Assembly: GCA_934567745.1 (NCBI GenBank)
Contig: CAKTJM010000045.1
Coordinates: forward strand, 1 to 13,142
Reading direction: 5' to 3'
Source: an uncultured Eubacteriales bacterium
GTDB taxonomy: Bacteria > Bacillota > Clostridia > Oscillospirales > Oscillospiraceae
DNA length: 13,142 bases
Positions 1 through 5,562 of this stretch are shown one piece after another (the first letter of the stretch is position 1; the number at the start of each line of letters is the position of its first letter). Position numbers and translations under genes: made by a program. Below the pieces are notes generated by a model. It was not told the origin of the DNA. It worked only from the letters and a program-made list of their open reading frames with translations, and ran no database searches.

Positions 1-1011
1 CAGGCCCAGCCGCCGCCCCAGACGGAAGATGTCCTGCTCCCGCCGCGGCAGCGCCAGGAACCGGTCGATCAGGTCCAGCATCCGCGGCTTGTGCTGCGGG
101 AGCTGGCCCTTCAGCTCCAGGAGGATGTTCAGGATGTGGTCGCTGTCCACATAGCTGTGGATGCCGTCCAGACTGGAGAGGAAGAGCCGGATCTCCCGGA
201 TCGTGTCCAGGTCGTTCGGCCGCGTGAGCAGGCCCGACTCGTAGTCCGCCCACATCTCCAGGCTCGGGTCCAGCGCCATCGAGCGGATGCGGATGAAGTT
301 CGGATCGACCTGGTTCATCACGTCCGCCGTCTCCCGTGCGCTCTCCTCCGCCCACTCGCGGCCGCCCATGCCGGGCATGTAGAACTCGTTGATCTCGATG
401 CCCGCCGCCATCGCCTTGCGCCCGGCGGCGATCTGGGCGGCCTTGTCGCAGCCCTTGCGCATCAGCTGCAGGATCCGGTCGCTGCCGGTCTCCAGCCCGA
501 TGTGGAACCGGTCCAGCCCCAGCGCGCGGTACTCCTTGAGCCGGTCGAGCGAGATCCTGTTGATCGTGTCCGCCCGGGCGTAGGACGTGATCCGCCGGAT
601 CTGGGGGAAGGTCTCCTTCAGGTGCCGCAGGATCTCCACCATGTCGGCGGGCGGCATGAGGATGCTGTTGCCGTCCTGGAGGAAGACGGACTTCATCCCG
701 CTCTGGTGCCAGTGCCACGCCATGTAGCACGCCTCGCGGTCCGCGTCGGACGTGAGCGGGCGGCCCGGCGTCCTGTCCTCGAAGACGTCGATCCAATATT
801 TGATGAGGTCGATGTCCGCCTTCACGTCCTCCGGCTTGCGGATGGCGAAGGGGACGTCCCGGTAGAAGCCGCAGAAGCGGCACTTGTTCCAGCCGCAGCC
901 GCGGTTGAGCCGCAGCAGCAGGCTGTACGCCTCGCTGGGCGGGCGAATGGGGCCGAGTTCAAAGCCCTGGGTCTCCTTTTCTTGCAAGGTCCCATCTCCT
1001 TTCTTGCTCAT
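1..1011 (-). CDS. Radical SAM protein (3' end outside window)
   Basis: 337 codons are visible; the C-terminus lies beyond the left edge. The family binds a [4Fe-4S] cluster and cleaves S-adenosylmethionine to start radical chemistry; the substrate here is unknown. Near residue 42 the sequence reads RGCGWNKCRFCGFYR, so the cluster motif is CX4CX2C instead of the usual CX3CX2C, as in some oxidoreductase-like members with GCxWNxCxFC. Further on, ITSYARADT and FHIGLETGSD fit the later strands of a radical SAM barrel, with GLETGSD typical of the SAM-binding part of Elp3/B12-type members. No B12-binding domain is seen before the barrel. The ATG at 1011 has GGGAGGA 11 bases upstream. A TTG at 987 has a better-spaced AAAGGAG and would remove 8 residues. 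It is divergent from the CofE-like gene. Radical SAM assignment is secure; the subfamily is not. Confidence 0.87.
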   Translation of the reverse strand, partial: MSKKGDGTLQEKETQGFELGPIRPPSEAYSLLLRLNRGCGWNKCRFCGFYRDVPFAIRKPEDVKADIDLIKYWIDVFEDRTPGRPLTSDADREACYMAWHWHQSGMKSVFLQDGNSILMPPADMVEILRHLKETFPQIRRITSYARADTINRISLDRLKEYRALGLDRFHIGLETGSDRILQLMRKGCDKAAQIAAGRKAMAAGIEINEFYMPGMGGREWAEESARETADVMNQVDPNFIRIRSMALDPSLEMWADYESGLLTRPNDLDTIREIRLFLSSLDGIHSYVDSDHILNILLELKGQLPQHKPRMLDLIDRFLALPRREQDIFRLGRRLGL

Positions 1012-1030
1012 GTGAGCGCTGTTCCTCCCT

Positions 1031-1060
1031 ATTATAGCATGGGGGAGGGGGGCGGCGCAA
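1031..1060 (-). promoter_or_regulatory. Sigma-A-type promoter of the radical SAM gene
   Basis: On the minus strand TTGCGC (1060-1055) is followed after 18 bases by a consensus TATAAT (1036-1031). Transcription would start around 1024, at the GGGAGGA before the ATG at 1011. The leader would then be too short to use that ribosome site fully, which favours the TTG start at 987 with AAAGGAG at 1002-996. Confidence 0.5.
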
Positions 1061-1126
1061 CCGTCGGTCCCGACAGGACGCGCGGTCCACGCCGTCAAAA
1101 AACCGCGCCGGGGGGCGAGTTTGGTC

Positions 1127-1155
1127 TTGCCATTTCCGACAGGCTCCTGTATAAT
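1127..1155 (+). promoter_or_regulatory. Sigma-A-type promoter of the CofE-like gene
   Basis: TTGCCA (1127-1132), a 17-base spacer and consensus TATAAT (1150-1155). The predicted start near 1162 leaves a leader of about 93 bases before the ATG at 1255. The promoter sits in the divergent gap shared with the radical SAM gene. Confidence 0.75.
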
Positions 1156-1203
1156 ATCTAAGGCATTTTTTCAGCTGAGACCATCTCCTGGAAAACCAAC
1201 GGA

Positions 1204-1224
1204 TCCCGCGCCCCCCGCGCGGGA
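1204..1224 (+). promoter_or_regulatory. GC hairpin in the CofE-like gene leader
   Basis: TCCCGCGC (1204-1211) and GCGCGGGA (1217-1224) form a perfect 8-bp stem around a CCCCC loop. There is no T-run after it, so it is not an ordinary terminator. It ends 16 bases before the GGAGG at 1241 and could be a stabilising or regulatory leader structure, or chance in GC-rich DNA. Confidence 0.45.
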
Positions 1225-1254
1225 CATCAAACGATATATGGGAGGACAAATGAT

Positions 1255-2427
1255 ATGGCAGGCGTGATCTCCAGGGGCATCCAGGCCCCCATCATCCGCG
1301 AGGGCGACGACATCGTCGATATCGTGGTCAAGAGCGTGTACGCATCGGAGCAGGAGGACGGCTACGCCCTGCAGGACCGCGACGTCATCGCCGTCACGGA
1401 GTCCGTCGTCGCCCGCGCACAGGGCAACTACGTCACCGTCGATCAGGTGGCCAAGGACGTGCGCGCCAAGTTCGAGGGCGGCAAGCTGGGCCTGGTCTAC
1501 CCGATCCTCAGCCGCAACCGCTTCTCCATGTGCCTCAAGGGCATCGCCCGCGCCATGGACGAGGTCGTCATCCTCTTCAGCTTCCCCAACGACGAGGTCG
1601 GCAATCCCCTCATGGCCCGGTCCTCCTATCTGGCCCACCGCGACGCCGGGACCGAGTTCCACGAGGAGGCGTTCCGCGCCACCTTCGGTGCGCCCGTCCA
1701 CCCCTTCACCGGCGTGGACTACATCGACTTCTACCGCTCCGTCATCGAGGCGGAGGGCGCGAAGGCGACCTTCCTCTTCTCCAACGACTGCCGCTACATC
1801 ACGACCGCCTGCGACCAGGTCCTCTGCTGCGACATCCACACCCGTGAGGAGAGCCGCGCGATCCTGGCCCCGCTGGCCAAGCGCGTCCTGACCCTGACCG
1901 ACATCATGGACGGCCCCGTGGACGGCAGCGGCTATCACGACCGCTACGGCATGCTCGGCTCCAACAAGGCCACCGAGGAGAAGCTCAAGCTCTTCCCGCG
2001 CGACTGCCAGCCCGTCGTGGACGGCATCCAGGCCCGCATCGCCGCCGAGCGCGGTCTGCACGTCGAGGTCATGGTCTACGGCGACGGCGCGTTCAAGGAC
2101 CCCGTGGGCGGGATCTGGGAGCTGGCCGACCCCGTGGTCTCCCCGGCCTACACCGCCAGTCTGGCGGGCCGCCCGAACGAGCTGAAGCTCAAGTACCTGG
2201 CGGACAACGATTTCGCCGCGCTCTCCGGCGACGCATTGAAGGAAGCGATCCGCGAGCAGATCCGCGCGAAGAACGCGGACCTCGTCGGCGACATGAGCTC
2301 CGAGGGCACCACCCCCCGGCAGTACACAGACCTGCTCGGCTCCCTGTGCGACCTGACCTCCGGCTCCGGCGACAAGGGCACCCCCTTCATCGTCATCCAG
2401 AACTACTTCAACAATTACGCCGGTTGA
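1255..2427 (+). CDS. CofE-like (F420-0:gamma-glutamyl ligase domain) protein
   Basis: 390 residues, from an ATG preceded by GGAGG at 1241-1245. The N-terminal part resembles the F420_ligase domain (PF01996): a GDDIVDIV segment, then LQDRDVIAVTESVVARAQG near residues 39-57, corresponding to the 'dgDvvvvtsKivskaEG' region of CofE. GLVYPILSRNRF follows. The family's known reaction is GTP-dependent addition of gamma-linked glutamate to F420-0, and a chlamydial relative glutamylates folate. The protein is longer than archaeal CofE (about 250 residues), with a C-terminal extension of unknown role; similar long forms are annotated in Clostridia. No other F420 gene is nearby and most Clostridia are not known to make F420, so the substrate is open. 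It is a single-gene unit with its own promoter and downstream hairpin. Domain call fairly sure; function uncertain. Confidence 0.72.
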   Translation: MAGVISRGIQAPIIREGDDIVDIVVKSVYASEQEDGYALQDRDVIAVTESVVARAQGNYVTVDQVAKDVRAKFEGGKLGLVYPILSRNRFSMCLKGIARAMDEVVILFSFPNDEVGNPLMARSSYLAHRDAGTEFHEEAFRATFGAPVHPFTGVDYIDFYRSVIEAEGAKATFLFSNDCRYITTACDQVLCCDIHTREESRAILAPLAKRVLTLTDIMDGPVDGSGYHDRYGMLGSNKATEEKLKLFPRDCQPVVDGIQARIAAERGLHVEVMVYGDGAFKDPVGGIWELADPVVSPAYTASLAGRPNELKLKYLADNDFAALSGDALKEAIREQIRAKNADLVGDMSSEGTTPRQYTDLLGSLCDLTSGSGDKGTPFIVIQNYFNNYAG

Positions 2428-2435
2428 GCGTGACC

Positions 2436-2471
2436 GAAGACCGCAGGAAAGATCCCTGCGGTCTTCCTCTT
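2436..2471 (+). terminator. Terminator hairpin after the CofE-like gene
   Basis: GAAGACCGCAGG (2436-2447) and CCTGCGGTCTTC (2455-2466) form a perfect 12-bp stem with a 7-base loop, nine bases after the stop codon. The tail CTCTT is only weakly T-rich and runs straight into the -35 box of the next promoter. Confidence 0.75.
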
Positions 2472-2497
2472 GACATTCTATTATACCGTGGTATAAT
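2470..2497 (+). promoter_or_regulatory. Promoter of the BlaI/M56 operon with palindromic operator
   Basis: Perfect TTGACA (2470-2475), a 16-base spacer and perfect TATAAT (2492-2497). Across the spacer and -10 box lies the palindrome ATTATACCGTGGTATAAT (2480-2497), with 8-bp perfect arms around a GT centre. A dimer bound there would block RNA polymerase, as BlaI/MecI-family repressors do at their own promoters. Autoregulation by the adjacent repressor is inferred. Confidence 0.85.
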
Positions 2498-2527
2498 GTG
2501 ATACGAAACCAGAAAGGAGGATGCGTC

Positions 2528-2911
2528 ATGGACTTGAAGACGCTAGGAGAAGCGGAGCTGGAGATCATGCAGATCCTGTGGGCCGCCAAGGAGCCGATCA
2601 CGGCACGGGGGGTGCAGGACGCGATGGCGAGCTTCCGCCCGTGGTCGCTCTCGACCGTGATGGGCACGCTCAACCGCCTGTGCCAGAAGGGGTACATCGA
2701 GTGCGACCGCTCGACCCGCGTGAACCACTACCAGCCGGTCATCTCCGCTCAGACCTTCCAGAAGGAGGCGGGGCGGAGCATCTTCCGGCGGGTGTACAAC
2801 GACTCGCTGCCGGACCTCGTGGCCAGCTTATACGACAGTCGGTCCATCGGGCCGAAGGAGCTGGGCGAGCTGCGCGCCTATCTGGACGAGCTGGAGCGGC
2901 GCGATGGCTGA
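2528..2911 (+). CDS. BlaI/MecI-family transcriptional repressor
   Basis: 127 residues, the usual size for BlaI/MecI/CopY repressors. Residues 8-60 form the winged-helix DNA-binding domain. The recognition region WSLSTVMGTLNRLCQKGYI matches the family pattern W(S)xxTVxTxLxRLxxKG. The rest is the helical dimerisation arm. The start chosen is ATG 2528, with GGAGG at 2516-2520 ideally placed; an upstream in-frame start would include that site in the coding region. The stop overlaps the start of the M56 protease gene by 8 bases, so the two are co-transcribed and probably translationally coupled. In the classical circuit the membrane protease activates proteolysis of the repressor. The palindrome in the promoter is the obvious target. 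Family assignment is firm; the inducing signal is unknown. Confidence 0.9.
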   Translation: MDLKTLGEAELEIMQILWAAKEPITARGVQDAMASFRPWSLSTVMGTLNRLCQKGYIECDRSTRVNHYQPVISAQTFQKEAGRSIFRRVYNDSLPDLVASLYDSRSIGPKELGELRAYLDELERRDG

Positions 2912-4370
2912 CCTCTTCCTGCACTACGGGCGGATGGGCCTGATGGCCGCGCCGGTGCTGGCGGTCCTGCTGGCGCTGCTGCCGCATCTGCGGCGGTGGT
3001 ATCGGGCGCAGGGGCGGTGCGTGCTGTGGCTGCTGCTGACGCTGTGGCTGCTGTGCCCGGTCCTGCCGGAGCTGCCCCAGGCCCCGGTCCAGGTCCCGCT
3101 GCCCGCGGTGCTGGTCCAGCCGACGGCAGCCGATCCCGCAGCGGTCGAGCCTGCGGCGGCCGAGCCGGATCCGGCGACGGCGGAGCAAGGGAGCACTCCT
3201 GCCATGACGCTCACGCCCCTGACCGTCCTGCCGGCCGTTTGGGCGGCGGGTGGTGCGGCGCTGCTGGCGTGGGAGCTGGGGCGGTACGCCCGCTTCCGCC
3301 GCCGCGTGCGGCGCACGGCCGTGCCGCTGGCCGGGGAGCCGGGCGTGTACGTAAGCCCGGCGGTCCCGTCGCCGGTGAGCCTGGGCCTGCTGCGGCCGAT
3401 GATCGTCCTGCCGACGGCGGAGCTGGATCCGGCGGTGCGGGAGGATATCCTGCGCCACGAACGGGCGCACCTGCGCCGGGGGGACCTGTGGACGAAGCGC
3501 CTGCTCCTGCTGGCGCGGGCGGTCCACTGGTACGACCCTCTGGTCCACTGGATGGCCCGGGCGGCGGCCGGGGACATGGAACTGGCCAGCGATGACCTCG
3601 CCCTGCGCGGAGCGGACCGTGCCGCGCGGCGGCGGTATGCCGAGACGGTCTACGCGGGCCTGGCGGCGGGCTGCCGTCGGGACGCGCTCACGACGAGCTT
3701 CCAGGGAGGGAAGGACATCATGGAACGCAGATTCACAGAGATCCTGGGCTTCGGCCCGCAGAAGAAGGGCCGGGCGGTGGTCGTCCTGGCCGTGGCGTGC
3801 GTGCTGGCGCTGACCGGTCTGGTCGGGTGCACGCAGCGGATCGAGTCCAGCGACCCGGAGGCCGGGGACCCCGCAGCCGTGCCGGTCGATCCGTCCCAGA
3901 TCGGGACCCGTCAGGGCCGCACGGCGATGCTCAGCCGCGCGGTGGAGCTGGCGGACGCCTACTTCCTCACGACGGACGGCGACGGGAACGACGTGGTCCT
4001 GCGGTATCAGGATCCGTACCCGCTGAACGCGCAGACCGTCTGGGTCCTGGAGGAGCGGGACGGGCGCTATCTGGTCGCGCAGCCGGCGCTGGACGCGCCG
4101 TGCTACGTGAACGGCTGGGTCGAGCGGGACGCGGTGAGCTTCGACCCGGCGCTGATCGCGCAGGGCGAGTTCGTCGAGCTGACGGACGCGACGCTGTACG
4201 AGGACCGCGGCGAGACGGTCGCGGAGGAGCACGTGGACAGCCTGGCCTCGATCGAGGCGCGGGACGGCGACTGGACGAAGGTCTACCTGCCCGGCGGCCA
4301 GGAGGGCTGGGTCGCGACCGACGCGCTCAGCTGGGACATCGACCAGCAGGTGCGGTGCTTGGAGGGGTGA
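2904..4370 (+). CDS. M56 (BlaR1/MecR1-type) membrane metalloprotease with C-terminal SH3-like modules
   Basis: 488 residues. Hydrophobic segments lie near residues 11-28, 40-52, 108-123 and 289-306, with an Ala/Pro/Glu-rich stretch at about 60-100. The cytoplasmic zinc site is HERAH at 185-189, with E226 in GDMELASDD as the likely third ligand, so the catalytic set looks intact. BlaR1 carries a class D beta-lactamase-like sensor outside the cell; this protein does not. After the last membrane segment come a lipobox-like LVGC ending at C309, an acidic linker, and two SH3-like modules near 372-412 (ending GWVERDAV) and 423-476 (ending GWVATDAL). Bacterial SH3 modules often bind cell-wall peptides, so a wall-derived or other exterior ligand is a reasonable inference. 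It overlaps the BlaI gene and probably relieves its repression. Confidence 0.85.
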   Translation: MADLFLHYGRMGLMAAPVLAVLLALLPHLRRWYRAQGRCVLWLLLTLWLLCPVLPELPQAPVQVPLPAVLVQPTAADPAAVEPAAAEPDPATAEQGSTPAMTLTPLTVLPAVWAAGGAALLAWELGRYARFRRRVRRTAVPLAGEPGVYVSPAVPSPVSLGLLRPMIVLPTAELDPAVREDILRHERAHLRRGDLWTKRLLLLARAVHWYDPLVHWMARAAAGDMELASDDLALRGADRAARRRYAETVYAGLAAGCRRDALTTSFQGGKDIMERRFTEILGFGPQKKGRAVVVLAVACVLALTGLVGCTQRIESSDPEAGDPAAVPVDPSQIGTRQGRTAMLSRAVELADAYFLTTDGDGNDVVLRYQDPYPLNAQTVWVLEERDGRYLVAQPALDAPCYVNGWVERDAVSFDPALIAQGEFVELTDATLYEDRGETVAEEHVDSLASIEARDGDWTKVYLPGGQEGWVATDALSWDIDQQVRCLEG

Positions 4371-4385
4371 GGGACTGACCCCTCC
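4361..4385 (+). terminator. Hairpin across the stop codon of the M56 gene
   Basis: GGAGGGGT (4361-4368) and ACCCCTCC (4378-4385) form a perfect 8-bp stem with a 9-base loop that includes the stop codon region. No T-run follows, so termination may depend on the palindromic element just downstream. Confidence 0.35.
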
Positions 4386-4407
4386 GTCTCCCTCTGTTGC
4401 GGTGCCA

Positions 4408-4631
4408 TTCCGCACACTACGTGGTATCGCTCCGCACCGTCTGTGCGCCCTCTCAGTCACGGCTGCGCCGTGCCAGCTCTCCCAGAGGGAGAGCACTTTT
4501 GGCGGGCGATCCCCACCAACGCAGGGGGAGAGAACGGACGTCTCCCGAGCTCCCCCTCTGGGGGAGCTGGCTGCGAAGCAGACTGAGAGAGCGATGCAGC
4601 GCGGCAGTGCTCTCTCGCGCCGTGTGCGGAA
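4408..4631. repeat. Palindromic intergenic element, copy 1 (REP/MITE-like), 10-bp terminal inverted repeats
   Basis: The 358-base gap between the converging M56 and thiT genes holds this element and no credible gene. Its ends are TTCCGCACAC (4408-4417) and GTGTGCGGAA (4622-4631), a perfect inverted repeat. Inside are two oppositely oriented units, each made of a GGGAGCT-type hairpin, a short hairpin and a GACTGAG tail. The first is GCTCTCCC/GGGAGAGC at 4476-4494 with CACGGC-type arms at 4456-4470. The second is AGCTCCCCC/GGGGGAGCT at 4548-4568 followed by CTGCGAAGCAG. Read on the minus strand, the order matches copies 2 and 3. No transposase is encoded, so any movement would need enzymes from elsewhere. 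Confidence 0.8.
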
Positions 4632-4660
4632 GGACCATCTTTTGATTTGAAATACGACAC

Positions 4661-4688
4661 GCCCCCGGCCCAGAAAAGGACCGGGGGC
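4661..4688 (-). terminator. Terminator-like hairpin after thiT
   Basis: GCCCCCGG (4661-4668) and CCGGGGGC (4681-4688) form a perfect 8-bp stem about 40 bases beyond the thiT stop. On the minus strand the following bases are only moderately T-rich (GTGTCGTATTTC), so it may be an imperfect terminator. Confidence 0.5.
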
Positions 4689-4728
4689 GCATCTGCACAT
4701 AAAAGAAATAAAGAGAAGGGTGAGCAGA

Positions 4729-5319
4729 TCAGCTGTGGGCGTGGGCCTGACGGCCCGCGCGCAGGGCGGCGACGTCCTCGCCGGTGAGGTACTTGTGCAT
4801 CGGCTTGAGCAGCAGGGCGAAGATCACCAGGCACAGCGCGATGTCGATCGCCATGTAGAAGCCGTTGTACAGCAGGGAATAGAACCACGGCGTGGTCATG
4901 GTCATGTTGAAGAAGGTCTCCGGCATGTACTCCGCCCACACGGTCGCGCCGACCACGTAGTGGACCAGGAACCGGTCCAGACCGCCCACGAGGGTCCCGA
5001 GGAAGATGCCGCCGCGCTTGCCGCAGAACAGACCGGCCAGACCGAGGACGGTGAAGGCCACGAGATAGTCGCCGATGATGGACTGCCACGTCAGCGCGAA
5101 GCCGCCGTCGAAGATGAATTGCAGGCAGCCGAAGGCGAAGCCCTCGACCAGGCCCCACTTCAGGCCCCAGCGGACCGCGAAGAGCAGGACCGGCAGCATG
5201 CTCAGGCAGATGGACCCGCCCCAGGGCATCTCCCACAGCTTCAGGAAGCCGAGGATCTGGGCGACGGCGAGCATGATCGCGCCCTCGCAGAGCATCCGTA
5301 CGTTCAGATTCTTTTCCAT
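4729..5319 (-). CDS. thiT: ThiT, thiamine-specific S component of an ECF transporter
   Basis: 196 residues with about six hydrophobic helices. S components bind the vitamin in the membrane and work with a shared EcfA/EcfA'/EcfT energising module, not encoded here. ThiT hallmarks are visible: WGGSICLSMLP near 33-43, GDYLVAFTVLGLAGLF near 83-98, RFLVHYVVGATVWAEYMP near 116-133, and YN at 151-152. H120, W128 and N152 fall where the thiamine-binding His, Trp and Asn of the Lactococcus protein are expected (recalled, not aligned). The start is ATG 5319, because AAGGAGGA lies about 9 bases upstream; reading further upstream in frame would run into the leader terminator. The upstream TPP riboswitch independently supports the substrate. 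The gene is monocistronic and transcribed from its own promoter just beyond the HipA-like gene. Confidence 0.93.
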   Translation of the reverse strand: MEKNLNVRMLCEGAIMLAVAQILGFLKLWEMPWGGSICLSMLPVLLFAVRWGLKWGLVEGFAFGCLQFIFDGGFALTWQSIIGDYLVAFTVLGLAGLFCGKRGGIFLGTLVGGLDRFLVHYVVGATVWAEYMPETFFNMTMTTPWFYSLLYNGFYMAIDIALCLVIFALLLKPMHKYLTGEDVAALRAGRQAHAHS

Positions 5320-5356
5320 TTGGTAGGTTCCTCCTTTTTTTTCGAGAAAAGAGGGC

Positions 5357-5396
5357 AAAACAAAAGACCGTGCTGCCCTTCTTCGGTAACACGGTC
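5357..5396 (-). terminator. Leader terminator, probable expression platform of the TPP riboswitch
   Basis: On the minus strand GACCGTG (5396-5390) and CACGGTC (5372-5366) form a stem, followed by TTTTGTTTT (5365-5357). It sits between the riboswitch and the thiT ribosome site. The preceding bases repeat GACC (GACCGACCGACC), giving alternative partners that could act as an antiterminator. Ligand-bound riboswitch is expected to favour this terminator and switch thiT off. Confidence 0.8.
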
Positions 5397-5411
5397 GGTC
5401 GGTCTTGCGCA

Positions 5412-5505
5412 CTTTCCTACGCCGGCATTATCCGGATCAGGTCGATGGGTCAGGGCGGCATCACGCCCTATCTCAGCCGACTGGCGTCAGCTCCCCGGTA
5501 TGTGG
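5412..5505 (-). ncRNA. TPP (THI-box) riboswitch
   Basis: Read on the minus strand it contains the conserved blocks in order: CCGGGGAGC at the 5' side, GGCTGAGATAGGG in the pyrimidine-sensing arm, GACCTGATCCGGATAATG, then CCGGCGTAGGAAAGTG closing P1. CTGAGA maps to 5476-5471 and the TGATCCGGATAATGCC block to about 5440-5424. It binds thiamine pyrophosphate. Its position before a thiamine transporter gene and a leader terminator fits transcriptional repression when thiamine is plentiful. Confidence 0.95.
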
Positions 5506-5533
5506 GCCATCTGGATGGCCTTTGTTCACGGGC

Positions 5534-5562
5534 AGTATAGCACGGGGCGGGGCGATCGTCAA
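5534..5562 (-). promoter_or_regulatory. Promoter of the riboswitch-thiT unit
   Basis: TTGACG (5562-5557), a 17-base spacer and TATACT (5539-5534) on the minus strand. The TGA inside the -35 box is the stop codon of the HipA-like gene, so the two units abut. The transcript should start near 5527 and open with the palindrome GGCCATCTGGATGGCC (5505-5520), which can form a 6-bp hairpin just before the riboswitch. Confidence 0.85.

Noticed and set aside
91..1161. Plus-strand frame opposite the radical SAM gene (356 codons)
   Set aside because: The minus strand encodes an unmistakable radical SAM protein. The plus frame is an antisense artefact and reads through the divergent promoters.
1171..2697. 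Minus-strand frame opposite the CofE-like gene (508 codons)
   Set aside because: Low-complexity Val/Ala/Asp/Gly translation crossing a terminator and a promoter; no start signals.
2904..4370. Authentic beta-lactam sensor BlaR1
   Set aside because: No penicillin-binding SxxK/SxN/KTG sensor domain is present after the last membrane segment; the exterior holds SH3-like modules.
2739..4700. Long minus-strand frame across the BlaI/M56 genes (653 codons)
   Set aside because: The translation is Arg/Pro/Gln-rich and runs through both a real operon and the palindromic element. It is a shadow frame.
4729..5412. Longer thiT reading frame starting at 5412
   Set aside because: The extra 31 codons would be read from the riboswitch terminator region and lack a ribosome site; ATG 5319 has AAGGAGGA in the right place.
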